A stretch of DNA of 64,000 nucleotides from an uncultured Pseudomonas sp. (GCF_946885955.1 NZ_CAMPHI010000006.1:1-64000); one strand, 5' to 3'. Shown: positions 15,272 to 27,847, numbered from the stretch's first letter. Made by a program: numbers and translations. Notes: generated by a model not told the origin, from the sequence alone.

Positions 15272-15305
15272 TGATCGTTCCCACGCTCCAGCGTGGGAAC
15301 GATCA
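15272..15305. terminator. Perfect 15-bp hairpin after treR
   Basis: TGATCGTTCCCACGC and its exact complement are separated by TCCA, 25 bp after the treR stop. A second pair of the same arms with a longer loop lies at 15393-15440. It could serve as a transcript end or belong to a dispersed palindrome family; there is no strong T-run. Confidence 0.5.
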
Positions 15306-15392
15306 CAAAAGCGCCACGCAGATCAGCACGTAGCCTGGGTTGAGCGCAGCGATACCCAGGGCGCCGATACCCGGGCTACCATTGTGTGACTT

Positions 15393-15517
15393 TGATCGTT
15401 CCCACATCGAGGCGTCGAACCATCCACGTGGGAACGATCAGCTGCTCCGGTAGCCCGGATGCAATCCGGGGAAAGATTGCGCGGCCGATGACCCTTCCCA
15501 CATTGCATCCGGGCTAC
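15393..15517. repeat. Extragenic palindromes between treR and the mutarotase gene
   Basis: This holds two elements: a TGATCGTTCCCAC / GTGGGAACGATCA pair (15393-15440) and a GTAGCCCGGATGCAATC / TTGCATCCGGGCTAC pair (15450-15517). The second family recurs at 17772, 22346, 24787, 28956, 29076 and 52957. A partial CCGGGCTAC arm is also present near 15370. All copies lie in non-coding gaps. Confidence 0.65.
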
Positions 15518-15533
15518 AAAAGCGCCACGCAGA

Positions 15534-16430
15534 TCAGCCCAAACGCGCCTTCAACTCCAATACCGCCTCCTCGCCTGGCTTCAAGCTCAGGCTATCGGTC
15601 ATGCAGCTGGCGGCCTGTACGCTGAGAAAGCCCAGGGTTTCGCTCCAGCTGACGTCGGTCAGCGGTCGGCTGCCGGGGTGCCAGACCAGGCTGTTGGCGC
15701 CGCCGCGGGTGTCGAGTAACAGGCGCCGCTGCCAGGACAGATCCTGCAACTGCAGCAGCGCGCCGCGGCGAAACACCCGATGGCAACCGTCCTCGATGCG
15801 CAGCGCGCCCTGCTGTTGGCAGTTCGCGCGTTTCAGCAGGTCATACCCCTCAGCACCATCCAGACCGAGCAGCGCCACCCGCACCACGTCACTGACCCGC
15901 CAATAGGCGTGCAGGGCGTGGCTGAGCTGGCAGGGCTCATCGTCCTGATGGCTGCTGCTCAGGCGCAGGCTCATCTGCTCGCCGAGCTCGGCATCCAGGG
16001 TCACCCGCCAGTCGCACAGCTGCAGCTGCCAGCGCAGGCGTACACCCGCCTCGTCTACGCTACTGTCGAGCAATTGCCAATCGCTGAGCCGCGCCCAGCC
16101 GTGGGACGGCCAGCCGCTTTCGCCGGGATGACGGCCGACCCAGGGCCAGCACACCGGCACGCCGCCACGAATCGCACCGCCACGCGGCCAGTGCCTGGCG
16201 CACCAGAGCCAGGGCCGCTGTCCGCGGGGCTGAAAATGCAGCAACTGACCGCCCTGCCGGCTGAAAGCCGCCTGAAAGCGCGCATGTTCGATCAGCAGCA
16301 CCTCGCGCTCCTGATGCATCACCCAGCGCAGACCCGGCTCGGCGCCTGGCACAAACAACTCAGCCAGGGGATGCGCGGCGGCATCTCCTGGCTGGGTTGC
16401 AGGCACTCGCTGCGGTTTAACTCGCAGCAT
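15534..16430 (-). CDS. D-hexose-6-phosphate mutarotase (aldose 1-epimerase family)
   Basis: This 298-residue cytoplasmic protein interconverts alpha and beta anomers, most likely of glucose-6-phosphate. The YeaD-type landmarks include GGQLLHFQP, the RGGVPVCWPWVG segment and PSHGWARLSDW, where the histidine is expected to be catalytic. The C-terminal part carries VWHPGSRPLTDVSW. The ATG follows AAGGGC. It starts 20 bp after the porin gene and is last in the gtsABCD-porin-mutarotase series, which matches the gene order I know for glucose uptake loci in pseudomonads. Confidence 0.85.
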   Translation of the reverse strand: MLRVKPQRVPATQPGDAAAHPLAELFVPGAEPGLRWVMHQEREVLLIEHARFQAAFSRQGGQLLHFQPRGQRPWLWCARHWPRGGAIRGGVPVCWPWVGRHPGESGWPSHGWARLSDWQLLDSSVDEAGVRLRWQLQLCDWRVTLDAELGEQMSLRLSSSHQDDEPCQLSHALHAYWRVSDVVRVALLGLDGAEGYDLLKRANCQQQGALRIEDGCHRVFRRGALLQLQDLSWQRRLLLDTRGGANSLVWHPGSRPLTDVSWSETLGFLSVQAASCMTDSLSLKPGEEAVLELKARLG

Positions 16431-16450
16431 GGTTTCGCCCTTGTTTCATA

Positions 16451-17686
<1,236 letters not shown>

Positions 17687-17771
17687 TTATTGTTGTAACG
17701 CTTATTGCACCAGCCGCAGGGGTAATCCCCACAACCTGTGTTCATTGCAGGTCCAACAACCGCCTGGCGCC

Positions 17772-17849
17772 GTAGCCCGGATGCAATCCGGGAAAAGATT
17801 GCGCGACCGACCGGGCTTCCCGGATTGCGCCGAGACTTATCCGGGCTAC
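17772..17849. repeat. GTAGCCCGGATGCAATC-type extragenic palindrome
   Basis: Inverted arms GTAGCCCGGATGCAATCCGG and CCGGGCTAC flank about 40 bp. It lies immediately after the gtsD stop and before the porin gene, where it could stabilise or separate the gtsABCD message from the porin message. Confidence 0.65.
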
Positions 17850-17852
17850 GAA

Positions 17853-19010
<1,158 letters not shown>

Positions 19011-19052
19011 TTCATCTCTCCAAAATCGTTCGTTGAAGCGCCGCAGCAGCTT

Positions 19053-19883
19053 TCAACCCTTGACGGCGCCGGCAGTCAGCCCACGCAAGAAATATTTGCC
19101 AGCCAGGATGTACACGACCAGCGTGGGTAGGCCGGCGATCATCGCGGCAGCCATATCGACGTTGTATTCCTTGGCCCCGGTGCTGGTGTTGACCAGGTTG
19201 TTCAGCGCCACTGTGATCGGTTGGGTATCGCCGCTGGCGAACACCACGCCGAAGAGGAAGTCGTTCCAGATCTGGGTGAACTGCCAGATCAGGCAAACCA
19301 TGATGATCGGGATCGACATCGGCAGCAGAATCCGCCCGAAGATGGTGAAGAAGCCCGCGCCATCCAGGCGTGCCGCCCGCACCAGGGCTTCCGGCACGCT
19401 GACGTAGTAGTTGCGGAAGAACAGCGTGGTGAAGGCCAGGCCGTAGACCACGTGGATCAGCACCAGACCGCTGGTGGTATTGGCCAGACCGAACTGACCG
19501 AGGGTGAACGAGGCCGGCAGCAGCACCACCTGGAACGGCAGAAAGCAGCCGAACAGCAGCAGGCCGAAGAACAACTGCGAACCGCGAAAGCGCCACATTG
19601 CCAGCACATAGCCGTTCAGCGCACCGAGCAGGGTCGAGATCAGCACCGCCGGGAAGGTGATCTTCACCGAGTTCCAGAAGTAACCGCCGACGCCATCCCA
19701 GGCCTTGACCCAACCGATCGCGGTGATCACATCCGGCCACGACAGCAGGTTGCCGGTACGGATGTCCTCCGGGCTTTTGAAACTGGTCAACAGCATGATC
19801 ACCAGCGGGATCAGGTATACCGCGCAGGCGGTGAGCAGGGTCGCGTAGATCGCCACACGGCTCAGACTGAGGGACTTAGTCAT
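19053..19883 (-). CDS. gtsC: Sugar ABC transporter permease
   Basis: This is the second inner-membrane permease subunit of the glucose importer, 276 residues with six expected transmembrane helices, the first at about 11-32. The coupling EAA-like loop reads VPEALVRAARLDGAGFFTIFGRILLPMS. Its ATG overlaps the gtsB stop by 8 nt, indicating translational coupling. It is a MalG-type partner of GtsB. Confidence 0.93.
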   Translation of the reverse strand: MTKSLSLSRVAIYATLLTACAVYLIPLVIMLLTSFKSPEDIRTGNLLSWPDVITAIGWVKAWDGVGGYFWNSVKITFPAVLISTLLGALNGYVLAMWRFRGSQLFFGLLLFGCFLPFQVVLLPASFTLGQFGLANTTSGLVLIHVVYGLAFTTLFFRNYYVSVPEALVRAARLDGAGFFTIFGRILLPMSIPIIMVCLIWQFTQIWNDFLFGVVFASGDTQPITVALNNLVNTSTGAKEYNVDMAAAMIAGLPTLVVYILAGKYFLRGLTAGAVKG

Positions 19884-20784
19884 GGCGCTTGCCTCGCAGT
19901 TCGGAGTACAGGTAGGGCACCAGAATCGCCAGCACCGCGCCGAGCATCAGGATCGCGCTGGCGGCGCCGAGACCCATCTGGCCGCGGGTAAAGGTGTGGG
20001 CATACATGAACATCGCCGGCAGATCGGACGAGTAGCCGGGGCCGCCCGCGGTCATCGAGGCGACCAGGTCGAAACTCTTGATCGCGATATGCGCGAGGAT
20101 CATCAGCGCACTGAAGAACACCGGCCCGAGACTCGGCAAGACGATGCGCAGGTAGATGTTCGGCAGGCTCGCGCCATCGACCTGGGCAGCCCGAATGATC
20201 GACTGATCGACCCCGCGCAAACCGGCGAGGAACAGCGCCATGACGAAACCCGAGGCCTGCCACACGGCGGCGATCACCAGGCAGTAGACGACCCGATCCG
20301 GGTCCACCAGCCAGTCGAAACGAAAACCTTCCCAGCCCCAGTCGCGGAGCATCTTGTCGATACCCAGGCCGGGATTGAGCAGCCATTTCCAGGCGGTGCC
20401 GGTGACGATCATCGACAGCGCCATGGGGTAGAGGAAAATCGTGCGGATAAATCCTTCGCGGCGAATGCGCTGATCGAGCAGCACCGCCAGCAGCACGCCG
20501 ATCACCAGGCTGATGCCGATAAACAGGCCACCGAATACCAGCAGATTCTTGCTCGCCACCCACCAACGGTCGTTGTCCCACAAGCGCGCGTATTGCTGCA
20601 GACCGACCCACTTGTAGCCGGGCATGAAGCGCGAATTGGTAAACGACAGGACGAAAGTCCAGAGGATGTAGCCGTAGAAACCGACCAGGATGATCAGCAT
20701 GCTCGGCGCCAGCACCAGCTTGGGCAGCCAGCGCTGTAACGCATCCAGCGGCGAGGCCTTGGTAAAGACGGCGATTGAACTCAT
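19876..20784 (-). CDS. gtsB: Sugar ABC transporter permease
   Basis: This is the MalF-type inner-membrane permease, 302 residues from the ATG at 20784, which has GGAG in front; nine upstream codons in the open frame were excluded. Six hydrophobic helices are visible, the first near 30-52 (LVLAPSMLIILVGFYGYILW). The coupling loop reads GVDQSIIRAAQVDGASLPNIYLRIVLPSL. It overlaps gtsC by 8 nt. A hairpin in the 163-bp gap from gtsA probably lowers its expression relative to the binding protein. Confidence 0.93.
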   Translation of the reverse strand: MSSIAVFTKASPLDALQRWLPKLVLAPSMLIILVGFYGYILWTFVLSFTNSRFMPGYKWVGLQQYARLWDNDRWWVASKNLLVFGGLFIGISLVIGVLLAVLLDQRIRREGFIRTIFLYPMALSMIVTGTAWKWLLNPGLGIDKMLRDWGWEGFRFDWLVDPDRVVYCLVIAAVWQASGFVMALFLAGLRGVDQSIIRAAQVDGASLPNIYLRIVLPSLGPVFFSALMILAHIAIKSFDLVASMTAGGPGYSSDLPAMFMYAHTFTRGQMGLGAASAILMLGAVLAILVPYLYSELRGKRHD

Positions 20785-20861
20785 GGGTAACTCCATTGCT
20801 TGATACACCACCTGCAGGAGCCAGGTGGATGCCTACAGAAAAACCGACACGGCCGATCCCG

Positions 20862-20888
20862 TGGCGCTTGCCTGAAAGGCAGGCGCCA
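20862..20888 (-). promoter_or_regulatory. gtsA-gtsB intercistronic hairpin
   Basis: An 11-bp stem (TGGCGCTTGCC with GGCAGGCGCCA, one G-T pair) closes a five-base loop. It sits 59 bp after the gtsA stop and 77 bp before gtsB. Such hairpins often protect the binding-protein message or cause partial termination, which would give the excess of GtsA that periplasmic systems need. Confidence 0.6.
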
Positions 20889-20947
20889 GGGAGAACATGC
20901 TTAAAACTGACGAGTTGGCCGCCGGCTGACCGGCGACCGGGCTGGCT

Positions 20948-22201
20948 TTACTGCACGGCCTGGATGGCCGCGGCCAGTTGCTGGGCAGCCTTCTTCGGAT
21001 CGGCCTTGGGGTCGTTGAAGAAGTTGGTCACCACATCGAACACCGCACCCTGCACATAGCTGGAGGCAGCCATGCCATGAGCCAGGCTCGGTTGCAGGCC
21101 GCCACTGGCTGCCGCTTCCTTGAAGTCCTTCATCGAGGCCTGGGCGCAGGCGTCGAAGGTGCTCATGTCCATATCGGTCCGTACGGGGATCGAACCCTTG
21201 TTCTGGTTGAAGAACTCCTGAAATTTCGGCTCCATCACGGTGCGCGCCAGGTCTTCCTGGGCCTTGCGATTTTCCGGATTGCTCAACTTGAACATTGCCA
21301 GGGAGTCGATGTTGTAGGCGAAGCTGCCCTGGGTGCCGGGGAACGGCAGGCACTGGTAGTCCTTGCCGGCGACCTTGCCGGCAGCGGTCCACTCGCTCTT
21401 GGCCCAGTCGCCCATGATCTGCATACCGGCCTTGCCGTTGATCACCATGGCGGTGGCGCTGTTCCAGTCACGACCGGCGGCGTTGGCGTCGACATAGCCG
21501 TGCAGTTTTTGCAGGGCGGCGAATACCTCGACCATCTTGTCGCCGGTCAGCACGCTCTCGTCGAGCTCGACGAAGGCTTTGTTGAAGTCCTGCGGCCCGA
21601 GAATGGCGAAGGCCAGGTCTTCGAATACGGTGCTGTCCTGCCAGGGCTGACCGCCGTGGGCCAGGGGCATGAAGCCGGCGGCCTTGAGCTTGTCGGCGGC
21701 GGCGAAGAACTCGTCGAGGGTGGTCGGCGCCTTGGCACCGGCCTTGGCGAACACCTCGGGGTTGATCCACAACCAGTTGACCCGGTGCACGTTGACCGGC
21801 ACCGCCACGTAGTGGCCGCCGAACTGCATCACGTCGATCACCTGGGGCGGCAGCAATTTGTCCCACTGCTGCTCCTTGGCGACGTCGTCAAGGTCGGCGA
21901 GCAAGCCCAGCTCGCCCCACTCCTGAATGTCCGGCCCTTTGATCTGCGCGGCGGCAGGCGGGTTACCGGAAACCGCGCGGGTCTTCAGCACGGTCATGGC
22001 CGCTTCGCCACCGCCGCCGGCGACGGCGAAGTCCTTCCAGGTATGTCCTTTCTCTTCAACCAGTTTTTGCAGGGTATCGGCGGCGCGCTTTTCACCACCG
22101 GAGGTCCACCAGTGCAGCACTTCGACTTCACCGGCGTGAGCGGCCAGCGGCATCAGGGAGACGAGGGAAATAACGGTTGCCAGGCGGGATATCGAATTCA
22201 T
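20948..22201 (-). CDS. gtsA: Glucose/sugar ABC transporter periplasmic binding protein
   Basis: This is the periplasmic solute-binding protein, 417 residues from the ATG at 22201. A signal peptide of about 22 residues ends AHA. The mature protein starts [17 protein letters not shown], characteristic of GtsA-type glucose binders, and TraP-like features such as [15 protein letters not shown] follow. The tail [16 protein letters not shown] ends the last helix. It is the first gene of the operon. The upstream gap (22202-22504) should carry the promoter; the response regulator GltR is the expected activator in pseudomonads, but I see no binding site I can name. Confidence 0.93.
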   Translation of the reverse strand: MNSISRLATVISLVSLMPLAAHAGEVEVLHWWTSGGEKRAADTLQKLVEEKGHTWKDFAVAGGGGEAAMTVLKTRAVSGNPPAAAQIKGPDIQEWGELGLLADLDDVAKEQQWDKLLPPQVIDVMQFGGHYVAVPVNVHRVNWLWINPEVFAKAGAKAPTTLDEFFAAADKLKAAGFMPLAHGGQPWQDSTVFEDLAFAILGPQDFNKAFVELDESVLTGDKMVEVFAALQKLHGYVDANAAGRDWNSATAMVINGKAGMQIMGDWAKSEWTAAGKVAGKDYQCLPFPGTQGSFAYNIDSLAMFKLSNPENRKAQEDLARTVMEPKFQEFFNQNKGSIPVRTDMDMSTFDACAQASMKDFKEAAASGGLQPSLAHGMAASSYVQGAVFDVVTNFFNDPKADPKKAAQQLAAAIQAVQ

Positions 22202-22345
22202 TAAGGGTTCCTTTCTTGTTGTTATTACCGGCAAGTCGGATGCTTGCTCTGGTATCGAGTCTAACCATGCTCAGCGCCGCTGCGGGTAACGAAGGGATGC
22301 ACAAAAGTCACCGGATGGTTACAAAGCAGGCCGCACCGCACACCG

Positions 22346-22414
22346 GTAACCCGGATGCAATCCGGGGCATCGATAGCGGCCATTAGACTGCTCCCCGGAT
22401 TGCATCCGGGCTAC
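22346..22414. repeat. CCCGGATGCAATCCGGG-type extragenic palindrome
   Basis: GTAACCCGGATGCAATCC and GGATTGCATCCGGGCTAC arms surround about 34 bp in the 303-bp gap between gtrS and gtsA. The rest of the gap (22202-22345) is the presumed gtsA promoter region without a recognisable operator. Confidence 0.65.
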
Positions 22415-22504
22415 CTGACGGCAACGGAACGGTCGGGTTCGCCATACGCACCACTGGCCCGGCATCCCGGTATCGGCGGTGCGCACGGCGCCCCCTACGA
22501 CTCA

Positions 22505-23953
22505 TCAGCGCGGCAACATGAGGGTCACCCGCAGGCCGCCTTCGCGCAGGTTGCGCAGGCTCAACTCGCCGCCGTGGCTGTGGGCGATATTGCGTGCGAT
22601 GCCCAGGCCCAGGCCGTAGCCCTGCTGCTGCCCGGCCAAACGGAAATGCGGTTCGAATACCTGCTCCAGGCGTTGCTCGGGCACGCCAGGGCCTTCGTCG
22701 TCGACATGCAGGACAAAGGCGCCATCGTCGTCTTCGATATGCAGATGGGCGCGCTCGCCGTACTTCAGCGCGTTGTCCACCAGGTTGCCGATGCAGCGCT
22801 TCAGGGCCAGCGGCTTGCCCGGATAGGCGGCGAGCGCCTGGCCGTCCACGGTCACCCGGCCGTTGCCGAGCGGCGCCAGGTAGGGCTCGACCACGCAATT
22901 GAGTAACTGGTTGAGGTCCACCGGCTCGATGTTCTCGTGGATATCGGTGTCCTTGACGCATTGCAGCGCGCCCTTGACCAGCATTTCCAGCTCGTCCAGA
23001 TCGCGACTGAACTTGGCCTGCACGGCCTCGTCTTCGAGCAGTTCGACGCGCAGTCTCAGACGGGTGATCGGTGTGCGCAGATCATGGGAGATCGCGCTGA
23101 ACAACTGGCTGCGCTCGCGCAGGTAGCGGCCGATGCGCTCGCGCATGCTGTTGAACGCACGGCTGACCTCGACCACCTCGCTACCGCCCGCCTCGGTCAG
23201 CGGCTCGACCTCGCTGCCCAGGGACATTTCCCGCGCCGCCACCGCCAGACGCTTGAGCGGCCGGCTCTGCCAGTGCACCAGAATGCCGATGAACAACAGC
23301 AGAAAACTGCTGGTAAGGATGATGAACCATAGCTGCTGGGCCGGCAGCCCCTGCTGCTCCAGGCTGACATAGGGTTCGGGCATCAGGGAGGCGAGATACA
23401 GCCATTCGCCCGGCGATATCTGGATCTGGGTGACCAGCACCGGCGGGTTGAGTGGCTCCAGGCTGAGGGCGTAATGGGCCCAGGAGCGCGGCAGCTCATC
23501 GAGCTTCAGGGCGTTGTTGAAAATACGCAGATCGTCCGGGCTGACGAACTGCGCCGACACATCCAGATCGCTACCCAGGCGCTCACGTAGCGTGGCATCC
23601 ACCGCATCGAGCACCGCGCGCTTGCGCGGGGTTTCCGGCAGCACCTGCATGCTCAGCGGCTTGTCGTTGAGCGAAACGAAAAACCGCGTACCGCCCATAT
23701 TGCGTAACTGATCGAGGACCATCGGCCGGTAGCCGATCGGCAACGAGCGGAAGTAACCAACGCTGGCGGCCATCGACTGCGCCAGGCTGCGCGCGCTGGT
23801 CAGCAGCCCTTCCATCTGGCTGGCGCGCAGCTGCGACACCCAGATCACGCTCGACAACGCCTGGGCCAGCAACACCACCAGCAGGGTCAGCAACAGCATG
23901 CGCCCAAGCAACGAGCGCGGCACCGGCAGCAGCCGGCGGAGGTTAATGCGCAT
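22505..23953 (-). CDS. gtrS: Sensor histidine kinase of the glucose-transport two-component system
   Basis: This inner-membrane kinase of 482 residues has helices at about 17-38 and 207-228 enclosing a periplasmic sensor domain of about 170 residues. A HAMP linker (about 229-281) follows. The dimerisation helix has the phospho-acceptor His290 in SAISHDLRTPITRL, and the ATPase domain shows NLVDNALKYG, DEGPGVP and YGLGLGIARNIA. The ATG at 23953 overlaps the end of gltR by 11 nt. Regulation of gts and porin genes in response to sugar acids is known for GtrS-GltR in Pseudomonas aeruginosa; here it is inferred from position. Confidence 0.9.
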   Translation of the reverse strand: MRINLRRLLPVPRSLLGRMLLLTLLVVLLAQALSSVIWVSQLRASQMEGLLTSARSLAQSMAASVGYFRSLPIGYRPMVLDQLRNMGGTRFFVSLNDKPLSMQVLPETPRKRAVLDAVDATLRERLGSDLDVSAQFVSPDDLRIFNNALKLDELPRSWAHYALSLEPLNPPVLVTQIQISPGEWLYLASLMPEPYVSLEQQGLPAQQLWFIILTSSFLLLFIGILVHWQSRPLKRLAVAAREMSLGSEVEPLTEAGGSEVVEVSRAFNSMRERIGRYLRERSQLFSAISHDLRTPITRLRLRVELLEDEAVQAKFSRDLDELEMLVKGALQCVKDTDIHENIEPVDLNQLLNCVVEPYLAPLGNGRVTVDGQALAAYPGKPLALKRCIGNLVDNALKYGERAHLHIEDDDGAFVLHVDDEGPGVPEQRLEQVFEPHFRLAGQQQGYGLGLGIARNIAHSHGGELSLRNLREGGLRVTLMLPR

Positions 23954-24677
23954 CGCCGAGATACGGCGTGACGGCAGCCGCCAACTGATAACCGCTGCCA
24001 CGCACCGTGCGAATCAGGCGAGCCGGCTTGCCGGTATCGCGCAAGCGCTGGCGCAGGCGACTGACAGCCATGTCGACGATGCGTTCGAGCGGCATCACTT
24101 CGCGGCCGCGGGTGGCGTTGCCGATGGTGTCGCGATCGAGGATCTGTTGCGGGTGGTCGAGAAACAGCTTGAGCAAGGCGAAATCGGCGCCGGAGAGCAG
24201 TACCTCCTCGCCATCGGCATGGAACAAGCGATGGCTGACCATATCCAGACGCCAATCGTCGAACGCCAGCACCTCGCCGCCGCGCTCCTGGCTGAAATGC
24301 GCGCGGCGTAACAGCGCCTTGATCCGCGCCAGCAGTTCGCGCGGGCTGAAGGGTTTACCCAGGTAATCGTCGGCGCCCAGCTCCAGGCCGATCACCCGGT
24401 CGGTCTCGTCGGAGCTGGCGGTGAGCATGATGATCGGCACCTGGGCGAAGCGCTGATGTTCTCGCACCCAGCGGCACAGGCTGAAGCCGTCCTCGTCGGG
24501 CAGCATCACATCGAGGATCACCAGATCGGCCGCTTCCGCGCAGAGCCCCTGGCGAAAGCCCGCGCCATCGCCAACGGTGCGCACCTGAAAACCGGCGCGG
24601 CTCAGGTAGGTTTGCAGCAGTTCGCGAATTTCCTGATCGTCGTCGACCAGCAGAATCGATTTTCCGGGCTGGCTCAT
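23943..24677 (-). CDS. gltR: OmpR-family response regulator, glucose transport
   Basis: This 244-residue DNA-binding regulator has a receiver domain at 8-120 with phospho-acceptor Asp56 in LVILDVMLPDEDG and the conserved lysine in DDYLGKPFSPREL. A winged-helix effector domain (about 140-235) ends in LIRTVRGSGYQL. It lies downstream of glk in the order edd-glk-gltR-gtrS, the arrangement known in Pseudomonas putida. Two palindromic repeats lie in the 200-bp gap after glk and might separate its message from edd-glk. Confidence 0.92.
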   Translation of the reverse strand: MSQPGKSILLVDDDQEIRELLQTYLSRAGFQVRTVGDGAGFRQGLCAEAADLVILDVMLPDEDGFSLCRWVREHQRFAQVPIIMLTASSDETDRVIGLELGADDYLGKPFSPRELLARIKALLRRAHFSQERGGEVLAFDDWRLDMVSHRLFHADGEEVLLSGADFALLKLFLDHPQQILDRDTIGNATRGREVMPLERIVDMAVSRLRQRLRDTGKPARLIRTVRGSGYQLAAAVTPYLGDAH

Positions 24678-24712
24678 AGTCCGCCGTCCTTATTGTTATC
24701 AATCATTAAACC

Positions 24713-24770
24713 GTGGGAGGGGCTTTAGCCGCGGCCCTCTGTTGTATGTCGCGGCTAAAGCCCCTCCCAC
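24713..24770. repeat. Inverted repeat upstream of gltR
   Basis: GTGGGAGGGGCTTTAGCCGC and GCGGCTAAAGCCCCTCCCAC form a perfect 20-bp stem around about 18 bp. It lies 35 bp ahead of the gltR start, within what should be the message or promoter of gltR. This arm type is a common dispersed palindrome in pseudomonads and could also terminate the glk transcript. Confidence 0.65.
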
Positions 24771-24786
24771 CAAAGCATGCAGTTTC

Positions 24787-24855
24787 GTAGCCCGGAGGCA
24801 ATCCGGGGAGCGGTTTTATAGCCGCCAACGATGCCCCGGATTTCATCCGGGCTAC
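24787..24855. repeat. GTAGCCCGGA-type extragenic palindrome after glk
   Basis: GTAGCCCGGAGGCAATCC and GGATTTCATCCGGGCTAC arms flank about 33 bp. This is the same family as the copies at 15450, 17772, 22346, 28956, 29076 and 52957. It sits 22 bp after the glk stop. Confidence 0.65.
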
Positions 24856-24877
24856 GGGTGCAGTGAGCTAAGCAGCA

Positions 24878-25837
24878 CTAGTGTCCAGTCGCCTGCTGCA
24901 AGGCCACGCCCGCCCCCATCAAGCCTGGGTATTCAGCGGTCACCAGCCATACCGGGATGCCGTCAAAATAATCGCTCATGCGCCCTTTGTCGCGGAAGCT
25001 GCGTGCAAAACCGCTGCTCAGGAAAAACTCCGCGAAACGCGGCACCACCCCGCCGACGATATACACGCCGCCGCGCGCACCGAGGGTCAGCACATTGTTG
25101 CCCGCCGCACGCCCCAGCCAGCAGCAGAATTGCTCCAGCACCGCGATGGCTACCGGGTCGCCAGCCAGCGCCGCGGCTGTGACTTCGGCCGGCGAATGCA
25201 GCACCGGCTCGATAGCATCGACCGCGCAGATGGCGCGGTAGAGCAGCAGCAAACCGCTGCCACTGAGCACATCTTCGGCGCGCACATGCTCGAGCTGGCT
25301 ATACAGCTGTTGCCAAAGCTGAGCTTCGCGCAGGTCACCAATCGGCAAATCGACATGCCCGCCCTCGCCCGGCAGCGCCAACCAACTGCCGTCGGCCAAG
25401 GCCAGCAAGGTGCCGACGCCCAACCCCGTGCCCGGACCTATCACCACACAGGGACGATCCGCTTCGGCCTCGCCGGGGCAAACGCTGAGGCGTTCGCCGT
25501 CGCGCAAGCGGGTCATGCCCAGGGCCATCGCCGAGAAATCGTTGACCAACAGTAGCTCGCGCACCTGCAATTCGCGGCAGAACGCCGCGCGGCTGATCCG
25601 CCAGTGGTTGTTGGTGAAGCGGAACAGGTCGCCGTCGACCGGCCCGGCACATGCCAGGCAGACGGAATCGATCGAACCCAGGGGCAGGCCGAGATCGTCC
25701 AGATAAACCCTGATCGCCTGCTCCGGCCCCGGATAATCGGCGGTGGGCAAAACCCGCACCGATTCCAATTGCTCGTCGCGCCAGAGGGCGAAACGCGCAT
25801 TGGTGCCGCCAATATCACCGACCAGTGCCACTTTCAC
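24878..25837 (-). CDS. glk: Glucokinase
   Basis: This enzyme phosphorylates cytoplasmic glucose with ATP. The GTG at 25837 gives 319 residues, the usual length of proteobacterial Glk; it overlaps the edd TGA as GTGA, so translation is coupled. The phosphate loop [11 protein letters not shown] is at 8-18. The catalytic base Asp is in [12 protein letters not shown], and the second ATP motif is [18 protein letters not shown] and the C-terminal GGVVPRF are also typical. It would handle glucose from GtsABCD and the free glucose released by TreC. Confidence 0.94.
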   Translation of the reverse strand: MKVALVGDIGGTNARFALWRDEQLESVRVLPTADYPGPEQAIRVYLDDLGLPLGSIDSVCLACAGPVDGDLFRFTNNHWRISRAAFCRELQVRELLLVNDFSAMALGMTRLRDGERLSVCPGEAEADRPCVVIGPGTGLGVGTLLALADGSWLALPGEGGHVDLPIGDLREAQLWQQLYSQLEHVRAEDVLSGSGLLLLYRAICAVDAIEPVLHSPAEVTAAALAGDPVAIAVLEQFCCWLGRAAGNNVLTLGARGGVYIVGGVVPRFAEFFLSSGFARSFRDKGRMSDYFDGIPVWLVTAEYPGLMGAGVALQQATGH

Positions 25838-27663
25838 TGCAGTGCCTCCAGGTCCGCACTGAACACGCTGGCGCCGTGCTCGGCCGGGCTGAAGGCCGCA
25901 CGCATAAAGCCGAACAGCTCGCGCCCGCAACCGATGCCGCCATCCGTTGGCCGCGGCACCACCTCGCGCGCCGCCCACTCGGCGTCATCGACCAGCACCT
26001 GCAGGGTGCCGGCGACACCGTCGACACGAATCACGTCACCATCGCGCACCTTGGCCAGCGGCCCGCCGTCCCAGGCTTCAGGGCTGACGTGAATGGCCGC
26101 CGGCACCTTGCCCGAGGCGCCGGACATGCGCCCGTCAGTGACCAGCGCCACCTTGAAGCCGCGGTCCTGCAACACACCGAGGTAAGGCGTGAGCTTGTGC
26201 AGCTCCGGCATGCCGTTGGCTTTCGGGCCCTGGAAGCGCACCACGGCAATGAAATCGCGCTCCAGCTCGCCGGCCTTGAAGGCATCGGCGAGTTCGAGCT
26301 GGCTCTGGAACACCCGCGCCGACGCTTCGACGATCTGGTGCTCGGGAGCCACTGCGGAGACCTTGGCCACGCCGCGGCCGAGGTTGCCGTCGAGCACGCG
26401 CAGACCACCTTCCGGGGAGAAGGCCTCACCGACCGAGCGCAGGATAGTCGGATCGAGGCTTTCGCTCGGGCCTTCGCGCCAGGTCAATACGCCGTCTTCG
26501 AGGAACGGCTCCTGGGTGTAACGCGACAGGCCCTGGCCCATCACGGTGTAGACGTCTTCGTGCAGCAAGCCCGCGTCCAGCAGCGTGCGCACCATAAAGG
26601 GCACGCCACCGCTGGCATGGAAGTGATTCACGTCGGCCTGGCCGTTGGGGTAGACCTTGGCCAGGCTCGGGGTCACCGCCGACAGATCGGCCATGTCTTC
26701 CCAGGTCAGCTGGATGCCCGCGGCGCGGGCGAAGGCCGGAATATGCAGGGTGTGGTTGGTCGAACCGCCGGTGGCGTTGAGCGCCACCACCGAGTTGACG
26801 ATGGCCTTCTCGTCGATGATCTGGCACAGCGGCAGATAGCTGCCGTTCTGCTTGGTCAGGCGGGTGACCTGGCGCGCGGCTTCGCGGGTCAGCTCGTCGC
26901 GCAGCGGCGTGTAGGGGTTGACGAAGGACGAGCCGGGCAAGTGCAGGCCCATGATCTCCATCACCACCTGGTTGGTGTTGGCGGTGCCGTAGAAGGTGCA
27001 GGTGCCGGGGCTGTGATAGGACTGCATCTCGGATTCGAGCAGCTCCTCGCGGCTGGCCTTGCCTTCGGCATAGCGCTGGCGCACCTCGGCCTTCTGTTTG
27101 TTGGGAATGCCTGAAGGCATCGGCCCGCCGGGCACGAAGACCATCGGCAAATGACCGAAGCGCAGTGCACCGATCATCAGCCCGGGAATGATCTTGTCGC
27201 AGATGCCGAGCATCAGCGCGGCATCGAACATGTTGTGCGACAGCGCCACAGCGGTGGCCATGGCGATCACTTCGCGGCTGGCCAGGCTCAATTCCATGCC
27301 CGGCTCGCCCTGGGTCACGCCATCGCACATCGCCGGCACACCACCGGCGAACTGGCCGACCGAGCCGATTTCGCGCAGGGCCTGCTTGATCAGTTCGGGA
27401 AAGTGCTCGTAGGGCTGGTGCGCCGAGAGCATGTCGTTATAGGCCGAGACTATGCCGACATTGGCCTCGTTGGTCAGACGCAGGCGCTGTTTGTCGCTGG
27501 GCGAACCGCAGCCGGCCACCCCATGGGCGAAGTTGGCGCACTGCAGGCTGCTGCGGTGCGGGCCCTCGCCGGCGGCGGCGCCCATCTGCGCCAGATAGCG
27601 CTCGCGCGTGGCACGGCTGCGGGCGATCAGGCGGTCGGTTACCTCTTGAACACGGGGATGCAT
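25834..27663 (-). CDS. edd: 6-phosphogluconate dehydratase
   Basis: This is the first committed enzyme of the Entner-Doudoroff pathway, making KDPG from 6-phosphogluconate. The 609 residues match the family. The expected iron-sulfur cysteines are in [21 protein letters not shown] and [15 protein letters not shown]. The catalytic-end motifs [23 protein letters not shown] are also present. The upstream gap shared with gap contains two HexR-like sites. The eda aldolase gene is not in the window. Confidence 0.95.
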   Translation of the reverse strand: MHPRVQEVTDRLIARSRATRERYLAQMGAAAGEGPHRSSLQCANFAHGVAGCGSPSDKQRLRLTNEANVGIVSAYNDMLSAHQPYEHFPELIKQALREIGSVGQFAGGVPAMCDGVTQGEPGMELSLASREVIAMATAVALSHNMFDAALMLGICDKIIPGLMIGALRFGHLPMVFVPGGPMPSGIPNKQKAEVRQRYAEGKASREELLESEMQSYHSPGTCTFYGTANTNQVVMEIMGLHLPGSSFVNPYTPLRDELTREAARQVTRLTKQNGSYLPLCQIIDEKAIVNSVVALNATGGSTNHTLHIPAFARAAGIQLTWEDMADLSAVTPSLAKVYPNGQADVNHFHASGGVPFMVRTLLDAGLLHEDVYTVMGQGLSRYTQEPFLEDGVLTWREGPSESLDPTILRSVGEAFSPEGGLRVLDGNLGRGVAKVSAVAPEHQIVEASARVFQSQLELADAFKAGELERDFIAVVRFQGPKANGMPELHKLTPYLGVLQDRGFKVALVTDGRMSGASGKVPAAIHVSPEAWDGGPLAKVRDGDVIRVDGVAGTLQVLVDDAEWAAREVVPRPTDGGIGCGRELFGFMRAAFSPAEHGASVFSADLEALQ

Positions 27664-27832
27664 GGGTCAACTCCAGGCTAACGTGAAAGTCGCACAGCGA
27701 CGCCATCCTTATAGCCTTCTTCCCTCGGAAGAAGGTGGCGCGCAGCGCCGGATGAGGGAGCGGGTATGCCATGGGAGACCCCTGAAAATTCGGGTGCCTG
27801 TCTTGGCGTGCCCGCTAGCGAGCAATAGCTGT

Positions 27833-27847
27833 ATGTAGTTTTAACAA
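27833..27847. promoter_or_regulatory. HexR-like operator, edd side
   Basis: ATGT-N7-ACAA, one mismatch from the P. putida HexR consensus TTGT-N7/8-ACAA, lies 170 bp upstream of the edd start in the AT-rich edd-gap intergenic region. Confidence 0.45.
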
